Origin: Caenorhabditis elegans
Taxonomy: Eukaryota; Nematoda; Chromadorea; Rhabditida; Rhabditidae
Reading direction: 5' to 3'
Length of the DNA stretch: 64,000 nucleotides
Assembly: GCF_000002985.6 (NCBI RefSeq)
Contig: NC_003283.11
Coordinates: 13,578,001-13,642,000 of the forward strand
The notes under the pieces are model-generated. The model worked only from the letters and a program-made list of their open reading frames with translations, did not search any database and was not told the origin of the DNA. A program made the position numbers and the translations under genes. Every line of letters begins with the position of its first letter. Position 1 is the first letter of the stretch. This document shows, one piece after another, positions 48,047 through 61,099 of this stretch.

Positions 48047-49214
48047 ATGTCAGAAAACTTCGGCGAAGCAACGTATGTTAGCGGACGCCATCGGAAAAAC
48101 CCTGTACTCATTTACACAAGTCGAACAGACCGTAACAAAGTTTATGAATTTATGATCGCAACGAAATATAAGGTGAATTTTTCTTTAAATCAAGTATTTC
48201 TATATTTAATTAGTTTTCAGATACCTGGACTAGTTTCTTGGAAATGTGTATCATGCTCAAAAGTGAAGAATGGTTATCGAAATTTAGGTGCTGAACTGAA
48301 GCGGAAAGTTCCGTTGATCCTAGTAGACAACGATATCATCAAGGAAGATCCAGAGAGACCCCTCAATGCTGAGCATTTTTGTAACGGAAAAGGTCATCTC
48401 GAAGCAGTAGTTGATAGAGCTAGAATTGATTTTGTACATGTAAGTTCTTTATAAACCTGTTTCAAGTTGCATGGTGTTATATTCAGATGCATGGACACGA
48501 AGAACCGAATAGTGCACAAATTCGTGAAACCATTCAACATTTTGCAAAAGAAGCTGCATCCACAGCACCGATCCCATTGAACGGGAAAGAAAAACGAGAG
48601 GTACAACGGACACTCGGTGCGAAATGTCTACCGCTTTTACATGGTGTTAATAAGCGAAGAATGTGTAAAAAGAGAAAAGAAGCTACGCAAGCTCAATTTC
48701 GAGACAACGAAGAAGGAATATTGGAACATGGAGAAGGTTCTTCTTCTTCAGTTCAACATCAGCAGGTCAAAGATGACAGGTCATCGAACAAAATAAATGA
48801 AAAAACTGGGGAAGTTCAGGAAGATTTTCAAGAAACACCCAGAAAACGTCGGAAAGCAGCGAGCAAGTTTCCACCATTTTCATCTCCAACGCAACAGCCT
48901 CTTTTGGTACGACCATTGCCGCCCATGTATTGTAAGTTTTTACGATTCGATTCTTACATCAAGGACAACGTCTAGCTTTTCAGAATTTCATTCCTTTTCA
49001 AAAGTCTTCTGAAACGTTTATTTTTTCAGACGTCCGCACGGGCATGGCTTCGCAAGTTCTTCCACACCAGCATCATCATCATGATTCTCATCATCATTCA
49101 ATAGATTATTATGAGGATGTAGAGATTGAAGAAGAAGCTAGAGAACACGTATTCGACGATGAAGAGCTCATTTCGGGTGACCAGCAACAAGTGGCGTATA
49201 GCATTGAACTTTAA
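48047..49214 (+). CDS. Putative zinc-finger protein (FLYWCH-like N-terminal domain)
   Basis: Exons 48047-48172, 48221-48439, 48487-48931 and 49030-49214 give 324 aa. The ATG directly follows TTTTATAG (trans-splice site). Residues about 10-110 have an aromatic/Cys/His pattern (KVYEFMIATKY, SWKCVSCSKV, AEHFCNGKGH) whose W-x-C-x2-C ... H-x-C order resembles FLYWCH-type fingers; this is tentative. The middle is basic (RRMCKKRKEA, TPRKRRKAASK), which is nuclear-localisation-like. The C-terminus is His-rich then acidic (HQHHHHDSHHH, DYYEDVEIEEE). It is likely a nuclear DNA-binding protein. The next gene begins 426 bases downstream on the same strand, so an operon is possible. Confidence 0.75.
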
Positions 49215-49640
49215 AGTACATTTCTAGCCTTCATATTTTGTAACATTTGTTGGAATTTCACAGTTTTATGCAATTACATGTAATTAGATTCCCAATTTGT
49301 GCAAAGGCCGTCAACACGTGACATGAAGTCTGTTTCGCTTCTCTGCACCCTCCCGTTTCACCCATTCACATTATTTTTCACCATTCATCAGCTGGTTTTT
49401 TTGTTGCTTTTCTTTTCCGCCTCCCTGTCAATTGTTGTTTTGACGCAGTTTCCTTATTTTCTCCTTTTTAGTTTTTTTTCTCAAAAAAAAAAAATTTCAA
49501 AAAGTTTCACAATTAACGTATTTTCAACTTACGGTTCAGTCAGGTCCGAATATACTTTTCTTGAATTTTCAGCTTCACAACAAAATCTCAAAAACCTTGA
49601 AAATCGCTTCAGGGTTTTTTTTCGAATTTTCCTTCATTCG
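49215..49640. other. Intergenic or intercistronic spacer
   Basis: Pyrimidine-rich with long T runs. A GAATTTTCAG at 49563-49572 is a likely trans-splice acceptor 68 bases before the start of the SDE2 gene. Confidence 0.45.
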
Positions 49641-51697
49641 ATGTGTGAAGAGTTCGATATGAGTGCGACAAAACACAACGAGAGAGTTGGACGACGAAAT
49701 GATCGGAAACGCGACGCAAGTCAGGCTTGTCTTCCAGGTTTGTTTTTATTTTTTAACTTTCACTAATCATATTTTTCTTAAAATTAAAGACGTCTATTTA
49801 GTATTAAATTTTACAGAACGTTCTCCATCGCTACGCTCGGAACCTCGCCAACAGCGTAGTCACCCATACCTTCAAACTCGTACAAACACACATCGTCAGC
49901 GTCCGATGATCCGTCCTTCATCTGTTGTTTCAATGTCTGGAAGATCCATAGCACCATCAGATAGCAGTGAAAATGATGATCGTCATTTTGATGTCGATGA
50001 AGAAATGGAAAGCATGTCGTTGGATTCACCACTTCCTATTGAAGTTCCAGCTCGTCCATTTCCAGACAAGCCATACTACTGGATGAATGATTATAAGACA
50101 TTGGAGTTCATCCGAACTAATTTCCCATCGGATTCTTTTTATGTCATGCATAATGGAAAAATTATTGAAAATTTCAATGCTTTTATCGATGAGAACATGG
50201 GACAAAGCCTTGTCAAGTATTCATTCCATCTCAGAGTTCGTGGTGGAAAAGGTGGATTTGGTTCTCTTCTTCGTTCATTTCGTGTTAATAAAAGTACAAA
50301 TAAACTGATGATGAGAGATTTAAATGGACGAAGAATGGCATCTGTTGATGAAGAGGCAAAATTGAAGCGTTATTTGGAGAAACAAGCGAGAAAAGAGCAG
50401 GAATTAAAGGTAATGCTTAACTTCAAAAATTTTGAACACGTTTCGAGTATTACAGGAGAAACGCAAAGCAAAACTTGAAAAATTAACCGCTGGACCAGCA
50501 AAACATATGTTTGAAGATCAAGATTATCTGTCACGTCGTGAAGAAATAATCAATAAAACTGAAGATGCTTGTGAAGCTGGTTTCGCATTGATGCTAGAAA
50601 TGAAAAGAAATTCGAGGAAATCAAAAGAGCAAGAAAATAAGAATGACGAAGACGAAGATGATGACGTGAACGCTGAAGACGTGACTGATCTGTTCAATGA
50701 TAGAGGTGGAAGAAAGCGAAAAATTGCAGCTCCAAGTATTGGTGAAGACGGAGGAAATAAACGAATCAATGATGAAAGCGATGATAGTGAAGATGATTCA
50801 GAAAATGAAGTGGATCCAGAAGAACTTGAAGCTATTCGTCAATATTTCGAAGCTAAAAAGCAAGATGAGAAGGATAATGGTGAAGGAACATCCGAAGCAG
50901 TTCCAGAAGTTTTAGTTGACGAGCAAGAAATAGAACCAGCAAAGCGTCCAAGACTTGATGTAAGTGCATATATATTTATTCATTTAAGAAATCATCTAGG
51001 AAAACAGTTTTTTGCCGGATTTTTTCTAAACTCGAGAGATATGTGTAGATTTTTTTTAAATTATGAAACTAAATTTTTTTTCAAAGATTCACAATATCCA
51101 GCTGAAAAAATATATAGCTCTTGGAAATATTTTAACATTTCATTTTTTAAAAAATAAATTGTAATGTAGTAACTCGCCAATTAACTAGGCATATTCCAAA
51201 AAACGATTCCAAGAAACTTTAACCAATTTTTTTAAACAATATGTATTATACTTGTATGTATACTTGAATTATTCTTAAATACATTATTATTATTTTTCTA
51301 TTTTTTTTTTAAATTAACCAAAAATATTTTAACTGCAATGTTCCATAATTCTCATTCAATAAAATTATAGAGCGCTTCTAACATTGACGATCTTCCAAAA
51401 ATCGACGTTAAAACTCCTTGTGAATATGGTCCAATCTCGCTCGACGATTTCACCAGTGCAGAGGATCTTGAACTTCTGGGCCTGGAACATCTTAAAAGTG
51501 CTTTAAACGATCGGGGACTAAAGTGTGGCGGATCTCTTGTTGAACGCGCGGCTCGTTTGTGGTGTGTCAAAGGAAAACAGCCACGAGAATATCCGAAGAA
51601 CATTTTAACACCGGAATTGAAGAAGAAGATCGCGGAAGAAGAAGAAGCCGAAAGAAAAGCAGCAAAGAAAGCTAAAAAATCGAAAAAGAATCAATAA
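49641..51697 (+). CDS. SDE2 homologue (ubiquitin-like/SAP protein)
   Basis: Exons 49641-49737, 49817-50409, 50456-50959 and 51371-51697 give 506 aa (500 if the second Met at 49659 is used). SDE2 is a nuclear protein whose N-terminal ubiquitin-like fold is cleaved after Gly-Gly, freeing a Lys-led C-terminal product that works in replication-stress response and spliceosome function. Seen here are a Ser/Arg/Pro-rich extension (1-115), the ubiquitin-like region (YKTLEFIRTNFPSD... to 176), the cleavage site RGG|KGGFGS at 176/177, the SDE2 block (RDLNGRRM), a coiled acidic region (DEDEDDDVNAED), and the C-terminal SAP-like domain (GLKCGGSLVERAARLW) followed by a Lys-rich end. The long N-terminal extension before the ubiquitin-like fold is unusual, as family members normally start with that fold. 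AATAAA at 51814. Confidence 0.92.
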
Positions 51698-51838
51698 CAC
51701 ATTTGAATTGTAATAGTTTATTTCCATTTTTGTTTTGAAAATTAAAATTAAAAACAAAACATTTCTTGTTTTTCTCTTTCCTTTGAACTTTTGATCTGTG
51801 AAATGTAAATTTGAATAAAAAAGAAGTTAATATCACGG

Positions 51839-54800
51839 TCATAAGTTTTTGAAAAAACCGGGGAACTTGGAGAGATTTGAGTTATGCACAGTTACGAGAT
51901 CTTCAATCAGTCCTGCCATCTTCTCTACGGATTCCTCGTTGATCTGAAAACTTGGAATCAATTGGAAACATATTTTTCAACAGTTTTGTGTACAGCTCAC
52001 ATTTTCACCGAGTTTCACAGAAAATGACAATATAAACGGAAGCATTAGAATGACAGATGCCGGGAAGCAAAGTTCATATGAATCTTCGAGTTGCTCACGA
52101 GTATATGGAATTGAGTTTGGAGTCTTCAGGCTTTTGACAAATGATTTGTAATATCTATCGAGAATTTCAGATTGAACAGTTCGACGGTCCTGAAATTTTA
52201 TAATTCATTGAAAATTTTGTAGTTTTTGCGCTTGCATACGACAATGGAAAAGTGTATTTATTCTTCAGAGAACTGTAAGGATTTTGGTTAATTTTTGGAT
52301 TTTGGATTATAAAAGTGAATTTTTTTGTATTTAGCAATATAATTGCGATTAAATCGTTAATTTGTCTCTTCTCCATACTAACCCCACATCCCTTCAATAG
52401 ACAATAAACTAATTTTTCTCCAAACTACAGTAATCTTACCGTACTCCTACAGAACTACTACAGTACCCTGACACCTTTCAGAATACAATAGCTTATGTTT
52501 TTTTCTAAAACCACCAGGACCCTACAGTACTCATACCCTTCTCGTCTCACTACAGTATATCAACAATTTGCCTACAGTAACCCAACCGATTTTTCTTTGA
52601 AGAACCAAAACGGATTATCACAAAACCTCCTGAGTATGGCCAACCGCCCCGACCAAATACTTTTTGAAAATTCCCACAACTATTTTTTCCGTAACTTTGA
52701 AATATGGAGGAGTTTTTAAATCCGTTGATTGCAATTAAAATTATATAAAGGAAATCTTTGAAGATGGAACAGTAACAAAAAAAACTACAATTTTCAAAAT
52801 TGGTAATTTATCAGAACTTTAACTGGAAATTTTAAAGAAAAAACGAAAAGGTTTTAGGTGTTTGATTAAGGACTATATATATACTTATAAGTCATGTTTT
52901 GAAAATACCTAATTGAAGCAATTTTCCCGTTTATAAAATTGTCATTTACACATTTTGCTCTCCTATCTTGTTTCTCCCGTACTGTTTCAATAGTCTTCCG
53001 TATCTTTCCTATATAAACATTATCTCTTCCTCTTCCAAACTAGACTCCTCTTCTTTGGACGAGGGTCGTCATCATCTTTGATCATTTGAACTGTCCTATT
53101 GTGTTTATGTTTCCAAATGATAACAAACAACACAATTCTGCAAGCAATTACCTTTTTCGACAGACATGTGACCGTTAGGCATCCAACGTCCAGGCCCGGA
53201 CTGCTCAGTGATGCTGTTTGAAAGTCAATGAGTGCTTTGAATTCCAGCTTATTCTCTGAAGACAGAGAGAAGAGCAGGTTGGAAGGCCAAATGTCAGAAT
53301 GCATTAGGACTGGACTATGGCCTGAAAGTTTTAGTTATCATTTATTTAGTTTTTGAAAGGATATTTTTCAATCCAAATTGTATTCCTTATTATAGCAACG
53401 TGTTTGGAACCAAAGGACTTTGCTAAACTAATCAAAAAACATTCCAAAACTATGCGCCTTCAAACCAGGCATTTGTCGGTAAAAAGCATTTCCCAAGACT
53501 GACGATTGCTAGAATGATCAAATTGAGATCAAATTTAGATGATACCAAAGTAACCTGGCAATTTTTGAATGCTCTTTTTTTTTGGTACTTCGGAATGTGT
53601 AGAATTAACTTCCCCAACATCTCTCTAAAAGAATCTCCTCATCTAACCTCTGAGAATGTATTCTAGGCGAGGTACGAGATTGCAATCTTATTCGGGATGT
53701 TATACGTCTTTCAATGTAATTAACCCACAACTTTACCTAAAAATGCTGAAACTCTTGAATAATTCTTCTGAATTTCTGAACTTCCACAATACAAATCAAA
53801 AATATCCATTGCTTCTTCCACTTTCTCTTCATAAGCCACACCAAGAATCATAATCAAATTTTTCCTCATGTTATCCGGGCTCTGAACCATTTTTGTATGA
53901 TTTTAACAAAACTTGAATATTTTACCTGATCATCGAAAAAGTATTTAACAGCTTCTTCAATATAAATTTCTCCGATCGTTGATTTCTTCTTCTCATCTTC
54001 ACTCATACTTTCACCCATTGCTGAAAATGCAGCAATTCCGTCTACCACTGCCCATATCTCTTCAATCGATATACAATCATTCATTCCTACGTGATGAAGA
54101 TTCGGGATATATTCAGAAATGATATAAGCTTTTAATGGTGAAAGTTCCGTAAATGCTTCAAGAGAAAGAACATTAACTGTTGGACATGCAGGTTTTTCTC
54201 TCATTATTATACGATACATATCAACTTCTCGATTGTGAAGTTCTTTTACTAGTGAAGTCATTGATTTCATTTTTTCAATATCCCATGTCTCCGAGCTAAC
54301 CAATGTTGAGAAATTGTATAAAGAGAGTTCAGATGACATTTTGACAGCTATCCGATCGGGAAGGTTTTGGGCATTTTCAGTGTCAAAACGTGGGATCCAG
54401 TCAGCTTGGATCATTGCTATTTTGGACATGAACCCCTGAAAATATTAATTTGTGTTGAGGATTCATATTTTTACAGAGTGTAATTTTATTACAATTTTTC
54501 TGTATATACCTTCCAATAAAAATTCCTGTCTACTTTCAAGGCTTCCTGAGTATGCTGACAGCGCCCCCCCCCCCCCTCCTTACATTAGGTAGGCAGGCAG
54601 GTACATATGTATGTCTGAAGGCTTGTTCGCCTACCGTTACAATTCTAGTCTAAAGATTATAAACTTTCATTTCATTAGTGTTTGTCAATTGATTCTTAAT
54701 GTATTTTTTGCATTTCCAGTTTCATATGTAAGAATACTTTTATTGAGGAGTAGAACAAGATCAGTTCCAACTGTCCCTGTATTTAGTGTAGTACATCAAA

Positions 54801-56220
54801 TCATGTGATTCTAATATCATTTTCAAAGAACATTTATTCTGCAATAACTCCACTATGTGACTTTTTTTCATTCAAAATTGTAAAAGACCAAGAGTTCTTG
54901 CATTGAAAAAGTTCCCACAGCCCATAGAATGAGAAGTTTCAAAAAATGTTTCAAACATTCACATGCTCCCGATCTTTTGCTTGAAACATCAATCTGTTGG
55001 ACTTTTACAGAGTGCTCTCACGGCTAATCTATGTTTCTTGTTTCATGTGAAAATGATTTTAAAGAGAGAAAACTATTGGTTATTAAGAAGTAGCACGTGG
55101 CACTCTTGCTTACAAACGCCATATAAAGAAACTAAAATAGTGATATCCAAACTAGAACTACAAAAAAACAACTACTGATGGTGAGATTCTGAAAAAATTT
55201 GTACAGTATTCAAAACTTTAAAAAACTGTAGATTGCGATTTCTCATTGATATGGGTTTTTTAATAGTTCATGTTCAAAAAAAAAAGAGCACTCTTGTTTT
55301 ACTTTAATATAACAATTAAATTAATTCGATAAGAAATATTTTCAGATTTTTTCCTGAAAAATGAAATTTCTTCAAAACAAGTAAAGTGGTTTCCAAACGT
55401 AGAAAAATCTTAAGGTTTTGATGATTTTCTTACGGTTGAATGTGGAAAAAACTTCTCAAAGCCAAATTTTCTATTTTTTAGCTGAGAAAAATGCCCGTGT
55501 GTTTCTGAAGTATTATAGGTAATACGGTAAGTGACTAGTTTAGTTATCTATTTTTTGTTTAAAAATCACACAAGAGTTGTTTTCATAATATATATGGAGA
55601 AGTTTCCGAAAAAGTTGTACTTTGGAAAATTATTATTGCTGCTGTTTCTGCAAGTGTTGCATCCTCTGCTTTTGTTGCGAAAATAATTTCAAATTATTTG
55701 AACATTTGAAATAATTTTTCCCATCATTTGATGATTTCTTAATTTGCAACAACCCTCAATTTACATTATTATCATCATAGAGTATATTTAAGTAAACACT
55801 AGTAGCCTCAAACACATAATGAATGATAGATAATTAGTAATGATATTGCTAATAGGATTGCATGCTAAACTAATAAAGTATATACGGTATCTTAGAAGGT
55901 TATACAAGACCTACTCAACATTTGGTCTCATAATAAGCCAGTCCGTTTTTTGTTTTAGTCTAGTTTTCACCCTGCAAAATTTGACCACTTGAACTCCGAC
56001 TAGACAGTCCCCGAGAAGAGATGAAAGGCATAACATCGTAGGTCAAATAGCAAAAGACAACTTGTTTCTAATATGTTACCTTCATGTCTCCAATATCACA
56101 AATTTGTCTGTTTTCACCAAATTTTGCCGTGGTCCCGAGAACTCTTTGCATTTGAAGTTCTACATCATGCCACGTAACATGAGTCCCTAATAGACCATCA
56201 GCTGGTTCATAAAGTGACAT
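51839..56220 (-). CDS. CHK kinase-like (DUF1679) protein
   Basis: Exons 56220-56080, 54435-53926, 53881-53737, 53321-53152, 52189-52001 and 51943-51839 give 419 aa, the normal length for nematode DUF1679 proteins. The start MSLYEPADGLLGTHV and GFMSKIAMIQADW follow the family pattern. The kinase-like core has the invariant Lys strand (RIAVKM), HSPVLMHSDIWPSNLLF (catalytic-loop HxD...N) and ALIDFQTAS in place of DFG. Relatives are choline/ecdysteroid-kinase-like and may phosphorylate small molecules; the substrate here is unknown. Intron 1 is 1.64 kb and intron 4 about 0.96 kb. An upstream in-frame Met (56286) exists, but TTATTCAG between it and 56220 argues for the start given. Confidence 0.88.
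52425..52579. repeat. Cluster of CTACAGTA motifs
   Basis: Five perfect CTACAGTA octamers at 52425, 52458, 52522, 52550 and 52572 lie within 155 bp, in the fourth intron of the kinase-like gene, separated by CCC/ACC-rich spacers. It looks like a degenerate tandem array of a dispersed worm motif. Two more copies occur at about 60542 and 60620. Confidence 0.7.
54564..54576. repeat. Homopolymer run of 13 C
   Basis: A (C)13 run, so (G)13 on the minus strand, in the first intron of the kinase-like gene. It is directly followed by a TAGGTAGGCAGGCAGGTA string at 54585-54602. Such G tracts can form quadruplexes and are the type of substrate that is unstable without DOG-1/FANCJ. Confidence 0.85.
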
Positions 56221-58846
56221 TTGATGAGGTTTTGAGAGTGTGTCAATCTGAATAATTTGTAGTTTGTAACATACAAATGGCATCAATGATCGCTTATTAT
56301 GAATAAGAAACGGGTGATGAGTAGTGATTAGGTAAAACGGGGAAAAGAATTCGGACGGAACGGAAGAAAGAAAAATGGAATGTCAGGAAGAAAAATAGTC
56401 ATGGATGGGGATGTTATTGTGATTAAATAGTCTGGCACCAGAGGAGGCGGGGCTCAATTGTTTTGAACTCTCACGCTACAATTTTCAGCTGATTTTTTGA
56501 ACTGCTTTGCTTGCTTTCAGACTTTCCTATAGAAGTTTGTGTCCAAAAACTCATTGAGACACGCTTTTTTGTTGTAAAGTACACCTGCTAGCTATCAATT
56601 CAAATTTGTGTTGATCATGATCTATGTTGCCGATGTGGAGAAGCTACAGTAAAACTTTTTGGCTCCGCCCATTTTGATTTAAACATGATTTGGAAGCTGA
56701 TGAATGGGTCAACCACCGTAATCTTCGATGGCGAAAATTAATAAGAATAGTGATTTAAAATAATAGCTCGAAGGAATACGTAATGATCGATAGTTAAAAT
56801 TTTAAAAACTCCTGATAATAAATTGATATACATATTATTGAAAAACAAATTGAATTCTTATTCAATTTAAATTTTATTGACAGCAATTATTAAAGGTGCT
56901 TTCTCGGAACATGGACTTGAGGCCAGTGTTTGAGCATATTTTTTTTCAAATAGAAAATTTCAACTGAAAATAATTTTCATTTTGCTTTAACAACTGTTTC
57001 CAAAATATCTGCATAAGACTTTACGTTTTACTAAAACCATTTTTCTTCAACTGAATAGTCACTATGCTTTCAAATTTAAATGAGAAGTAACTTTGAAAAC
57101 TGAAAAGCTTTCAGAATTTTATAAACAATAAAGGTCTCTCAAAAAAGCTGAACTTTTTTCAAACTTGGTCTCCATTTATTTTGTTGTAAAATCTTCAAAC
57201 TACCACAACTTGAACAGCTCTTCCAAAATCATTCCCAAAAATGTATGTTATTGATAATTTATGAACTACTGAACAAATATCAGTGTAAATAATATGATGT
57301 TTCATAATTTTTCTGGAGTCTACACGTATCAGCTGATGGGTCAAACATTGTAAACATTGAAATTTTGAGATCAAAAGTTATTTCCTTTTGTTTTTTAAAG
57401 ACCAAATCGTCACATTAGTAACAAAAACATCATTGGTTCAAATTGGTAAAAAAAGTAAAAGTACAGAGTTATAATGATCTTAAAATTCGAAAACGTATTT
57501 TTTGTAGATTTTCCATTTATATCTGTTCTCTGTATGTGGAGATGCCAACAAACAAAGTCAGAGAAAGTTAACGTCAAATTTGGAATTTATTCCTCATTGC
57601 AAAATCATTTAGTTTCTGTGTCTATTGAAGGTTTATACGAAACTTTGTATCACAATCTAGATGTTAACTATGGTACTATACCGTATCTTGGAAAATTGTT
57701 AAAAGTGTACCTGTTTAGTAGCTAAACCCTAAAAGATATTTATTTTGAAAAATTGATAAAATGAATGTTTTTTAGTGATATTCTCAAAACCTAGATATCA
57801 AAATGATAAAAGTAAACTCTAGTGTTGTGTTCAGGTATGCGTGACTGTGTTATGCCTGCCTACCTAACACCTATTCTCTGCTTGTTGGCGTCAGCTGGAA
57901 CTATTTCTGATTTTCCAATTTTGATTGGTTTTTTATAGTTCAGTTAGAAAATGCAAAATTATGTTAACGCGTACTTTGACAGTAGGCACGAAGCAGAGTC
58001 TACAGTTCGCCTTGAAAGCAGGCAGACACATTGCATAGTTTACATGTGAAACTATGAAAGCTTCAAGCGCTTTTCAAAAATTTTAAGTATGTTTTGCAAT
58101 CTGAAAAATATATAAACGAGATACAGAAGTGTGCTCCGATTAGAGTTTCAAGCAGCGCCAATGCGCTTAAATTCCGGAAATCTTTTAAATAGAAAAGGCA
58201 GTAGAAATAGGAGTACGGTATTGACCGTAGCCTATGTTGTCGTATATTTTCGGAGGGTAAATTTTTGACCGTCATCTTGCATCTCATTATATACAATTTC
58301 TTCCGTATTTGACGTCACATTGCTCCTCCCATTTCTCGAAAACCCTCCCGACGATAGACATAAGAATCCGTTCTCGAACTTTGATTGTTTCGTTTTCACT
58401 CGTTCATTATTCTATTCGTCAACTCTTTGAACACTTGGCCTTTACTATTTTTGCAATTGCTGCTAAAACTGTAGTTTTTGTGATTTCTGTCCGGGAAGTC
58501 TTATGTCAGTCCTAAAATTTGTGACCCATTCTGAAAAACACCGGGGTTTCGGGACTTGTGTGGTGGAAACAAAAGATGGTCAGATGATAAGTGGAGGGAG
58601 AAACTGTGTGTGACGTAGCGGATCCTTGAGAGGATAAGATGTTAGATATGGAAAATTTAGGTGCAAAGAGGAAAAAGTATACGTATACAGGCAAATAAAG
58701 AAAGTGAAAAAGGGGAAACTATTTGTGACTGCCCGTCTAAAAGTGGCGTAACGGTTACGGTATTCTAGAAGGAGACACACCTTTGGTGAATAAACAATTG
58801 GCGATCACTATGTTCACTGAACTTTTTGTAGTTTTTATCAGCAGAC

Positions 58847-58942
58847 ATGTCACGTAAAGATACATATATACTACCCGAGAAACAGAAAGAAAATGTTGCA
58901 CCAATATTCCTTATGAAAATGGAACGCTCTCCGATGTTTTAA
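58847..58942 (+). CDS. Possible very short gene or terminal exon (31 codons)
   Basis: The frame starting MSRKDTYILPEKQKENV has coding-like composition. It is preceded five bases upstream by an acceptor-like TTTTTATCAG and followed by AATAAA at 58976. I found no partner exon. It could be a micro-gene, the last exon of an unrecognised transcript, or chance. Confidence 0.25.
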   Translation: MSRKDTYILPEKQKENVAPIFLMKMERSPMF

Positions 58943-59989
58943 ATAACGCAATTTTGAAGCAATTAACGTTTTGTCAATAAAGTACATTTTACAAAATGAG
59001 TTTTTTCTTTTGAATTTTTGTTTTGGTGATATTTTTTGGTCTTATGAAAAGTTTAATACAGTTTCAGAATATTTTAAGTTTAATGCACCTCTAATGTAGT
59101 ATTTAATTTTTCGAGTTATATTTGGCTCCTGCGAGAAAAAATTAATTATAGTGGGTCTCGCAACGAGATTGAAAAATAGAATTGTCCAACTAGATAGTCC
59201 TCCTAAACTTTTATTTAAAAAAAACCGACTGAAAATCAAACAGTAGAATTTTGGAAATTGGTATTGGCAAAATTCAAAAATACTTTGTGTCAAATCGTGT
59301 ATCACCCGGAAACGCCTTCGAAGAAAAAGTTGAAAACTGAAAATAAAATGAGAAAAAACACAGAAAACATAATATTAAATAACATTTAACACATTTACTA
59401 CATATTCCAAGAAAAACTATCGGTAAGGAACGAGAAGGACTGGTGAAGAGGCAGACGGGAGGCGCCCCGTTTCGCCTCAACCAGGCGTAAAATTGGAACC
59501 TTCACAATGATCAACATGATCAATATGATCAACAACGAGAATATGCGAAAAACAAGCAATTGTTCTTCATTCCATTTTCAGGATATTTTCTCGGCAAATC
59601 TTCTTAAAAAATCTACCAATTGTTCGGAAAACCCGACCAATTTGATATATCTAACAATCTTTTGACTGTTCTCGAAATGTTACGGGAAAAATAACCTACC
59701 GTATTCTATATATTAGACTTGCACCTCAACTATCTAACTGCCAGAATATAGAGAAATCTTTTGCACATATTTCGTAAATTGAAATTTTTATTGATAAAAC
59801 CAAAAAGAATATTCAAGAGAACAGAGATATAAGTGGTCAAAGTAGAGAAACGGAGGTGCAAGTCTCAAAGAGTAAACATTGTAATTGTGATAAAATTTTT
59901 GGAAAAATGAAGAGCCTGTTCAAAAAATCAATTTTCAAAAGCGGAGTTTGTGCCAACAAATAGTATTCATGAGACCTGAAACACGTCAA

Positions 59990-60736
59990 TGCCGTGCACA
60001 GACAATCATGAACATTTCGAAATTATTGCGGATGGAATCAATGTTTGAACTATTGGCTTTATACCAGAGAAAAGTTTTATTTTCCAGTCATTCTATCAGT
60101 ACACAGAGCGTCAAAATCATTACTTCCTCAAAATCCTGGAGTCAAATTGTTTTCCAACCATTTAATTGCCACCGTGACAAATGTCTTATCACATCTAGTT
60201 CCTGGAGCATGCAACAATGTATCGTTATCATTGAAAACTTATCAACACATAACAATTCAAAAATTGCTAGTTTGCGACTGAACTTTTGGCTTAACTTCAA
60301 GAACCGATTACTATCTTTCACTCTCGAACTACGGCGTCCAACACCAACGTCTGTGACGTCAAAAACACTTGACCATGGAAAGTTTTATTCCTGTCTGCAA
60401 ACGAACTGCCCCCTGTCGAGACGAAATTGTTTGTGACTATTCCGGAAGCTTACGAAATGTCCAACAGTTCAAGAGAAATGACTGGAAAAGTTTTTTCTCA
60501 GACATTCAAAATTAATGAGATCAATCGACAATTACGGTACCACTACAGTAACCCAGACATTATCCAGTGATTCATTTTACATCTTGTTCAAACCACTCAA
60601 GTCAGAACAACTTCACGCTACTACAGTAATCCCACAATACGAAGTCCCAGCCTATATTGACAGACATACTTTAATTAAAGCTGGAGTTTCATCATTGGGA
60701 AAACTGTTTAAAATCGGTCTTACATTGCTTAAATGA
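59990..60736 (+). pseudogene. Possible decayed coding region
   Basis: Coding-like segments in changing frames: about 60000-60030 (CTDNHEHFEIIADGIN), 60045-60280 (frame with NPGVKLFSNHLIATVTN), 60375-60510 (MESFIPVCKRTAPCRDE) or the overlapping frame with LFVTIPEAYEMSNSS, and 60575-60736 (IPQYEVPAYIDRHTL, ending LGKLFKIGLTLLK). Stops and frame changes separate them, with CTACAGTAA motifs between. Family not identified. Confidence 0.25.
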
Positions 60737-61099
60737 CAAAATATCAGACAATTTTTTTTTGAAATTTCTTATTTACATCTATTCATATTTTAGACTCTAC
60801 GATAATTTAATTGCGTTTCAATTTGGTCGGTTTTACCGGATTCGGAATGCCTGCCCGCCTATTTTCCTTTTTCATTCCTTCCTACTTGCCTTGCCTGTGC
60901 CTACCTCATGCCTGCGTACACGCCCACACACCTACTTACGTGCCTGCACGCCTACCTCATCCATACCTTGACGCACACCTAATATGTGCCTTCATATATG
61001 TTAATGTCCACCTGTTTGTTGTCCAAGTGGATTGCAACAGCGAGAAGAGCTGAAAACGATTTATATGTGGAATCGTAAACTAACCGGCTGGCCAATTTG

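Larger units (their letters stand above)
56221..61099. other. Large intergenic stretch with repeats and possible relics
   Basis: No well-supported gene in 4.9 kb. 57822-58040 holds a diverged inverted element related in its core to the 16288 MITE (GCCTGCCTACCTAAC and GCAGGCAGAC near its ends). 60845-60990 is a low-complexity tract of GCCTACC/CCTGCC units. 58847-58942 is a 31-codon frame described separately, and 59990-60736 a possible relic. 56290-57470 and 58990-59940 show nothing. Confidence 0.4.

Noticed and set aside
49299-49640. Long open frame before the SDE2 start
   Set aside because: Phe/Leu/Ser-rich translation of a pyrimidine-rich spacer. The GAATTTTCAG acceptor at 49563-49572 shows that the mature message begins later.
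57474-57725. 83-codon open frame on the plus strand
   Set aside because: No acceptor or donor context, A/T-rich codon use and no recognisable domain. A faint likeness of its end to the frame ending at 60736 is too short to use.
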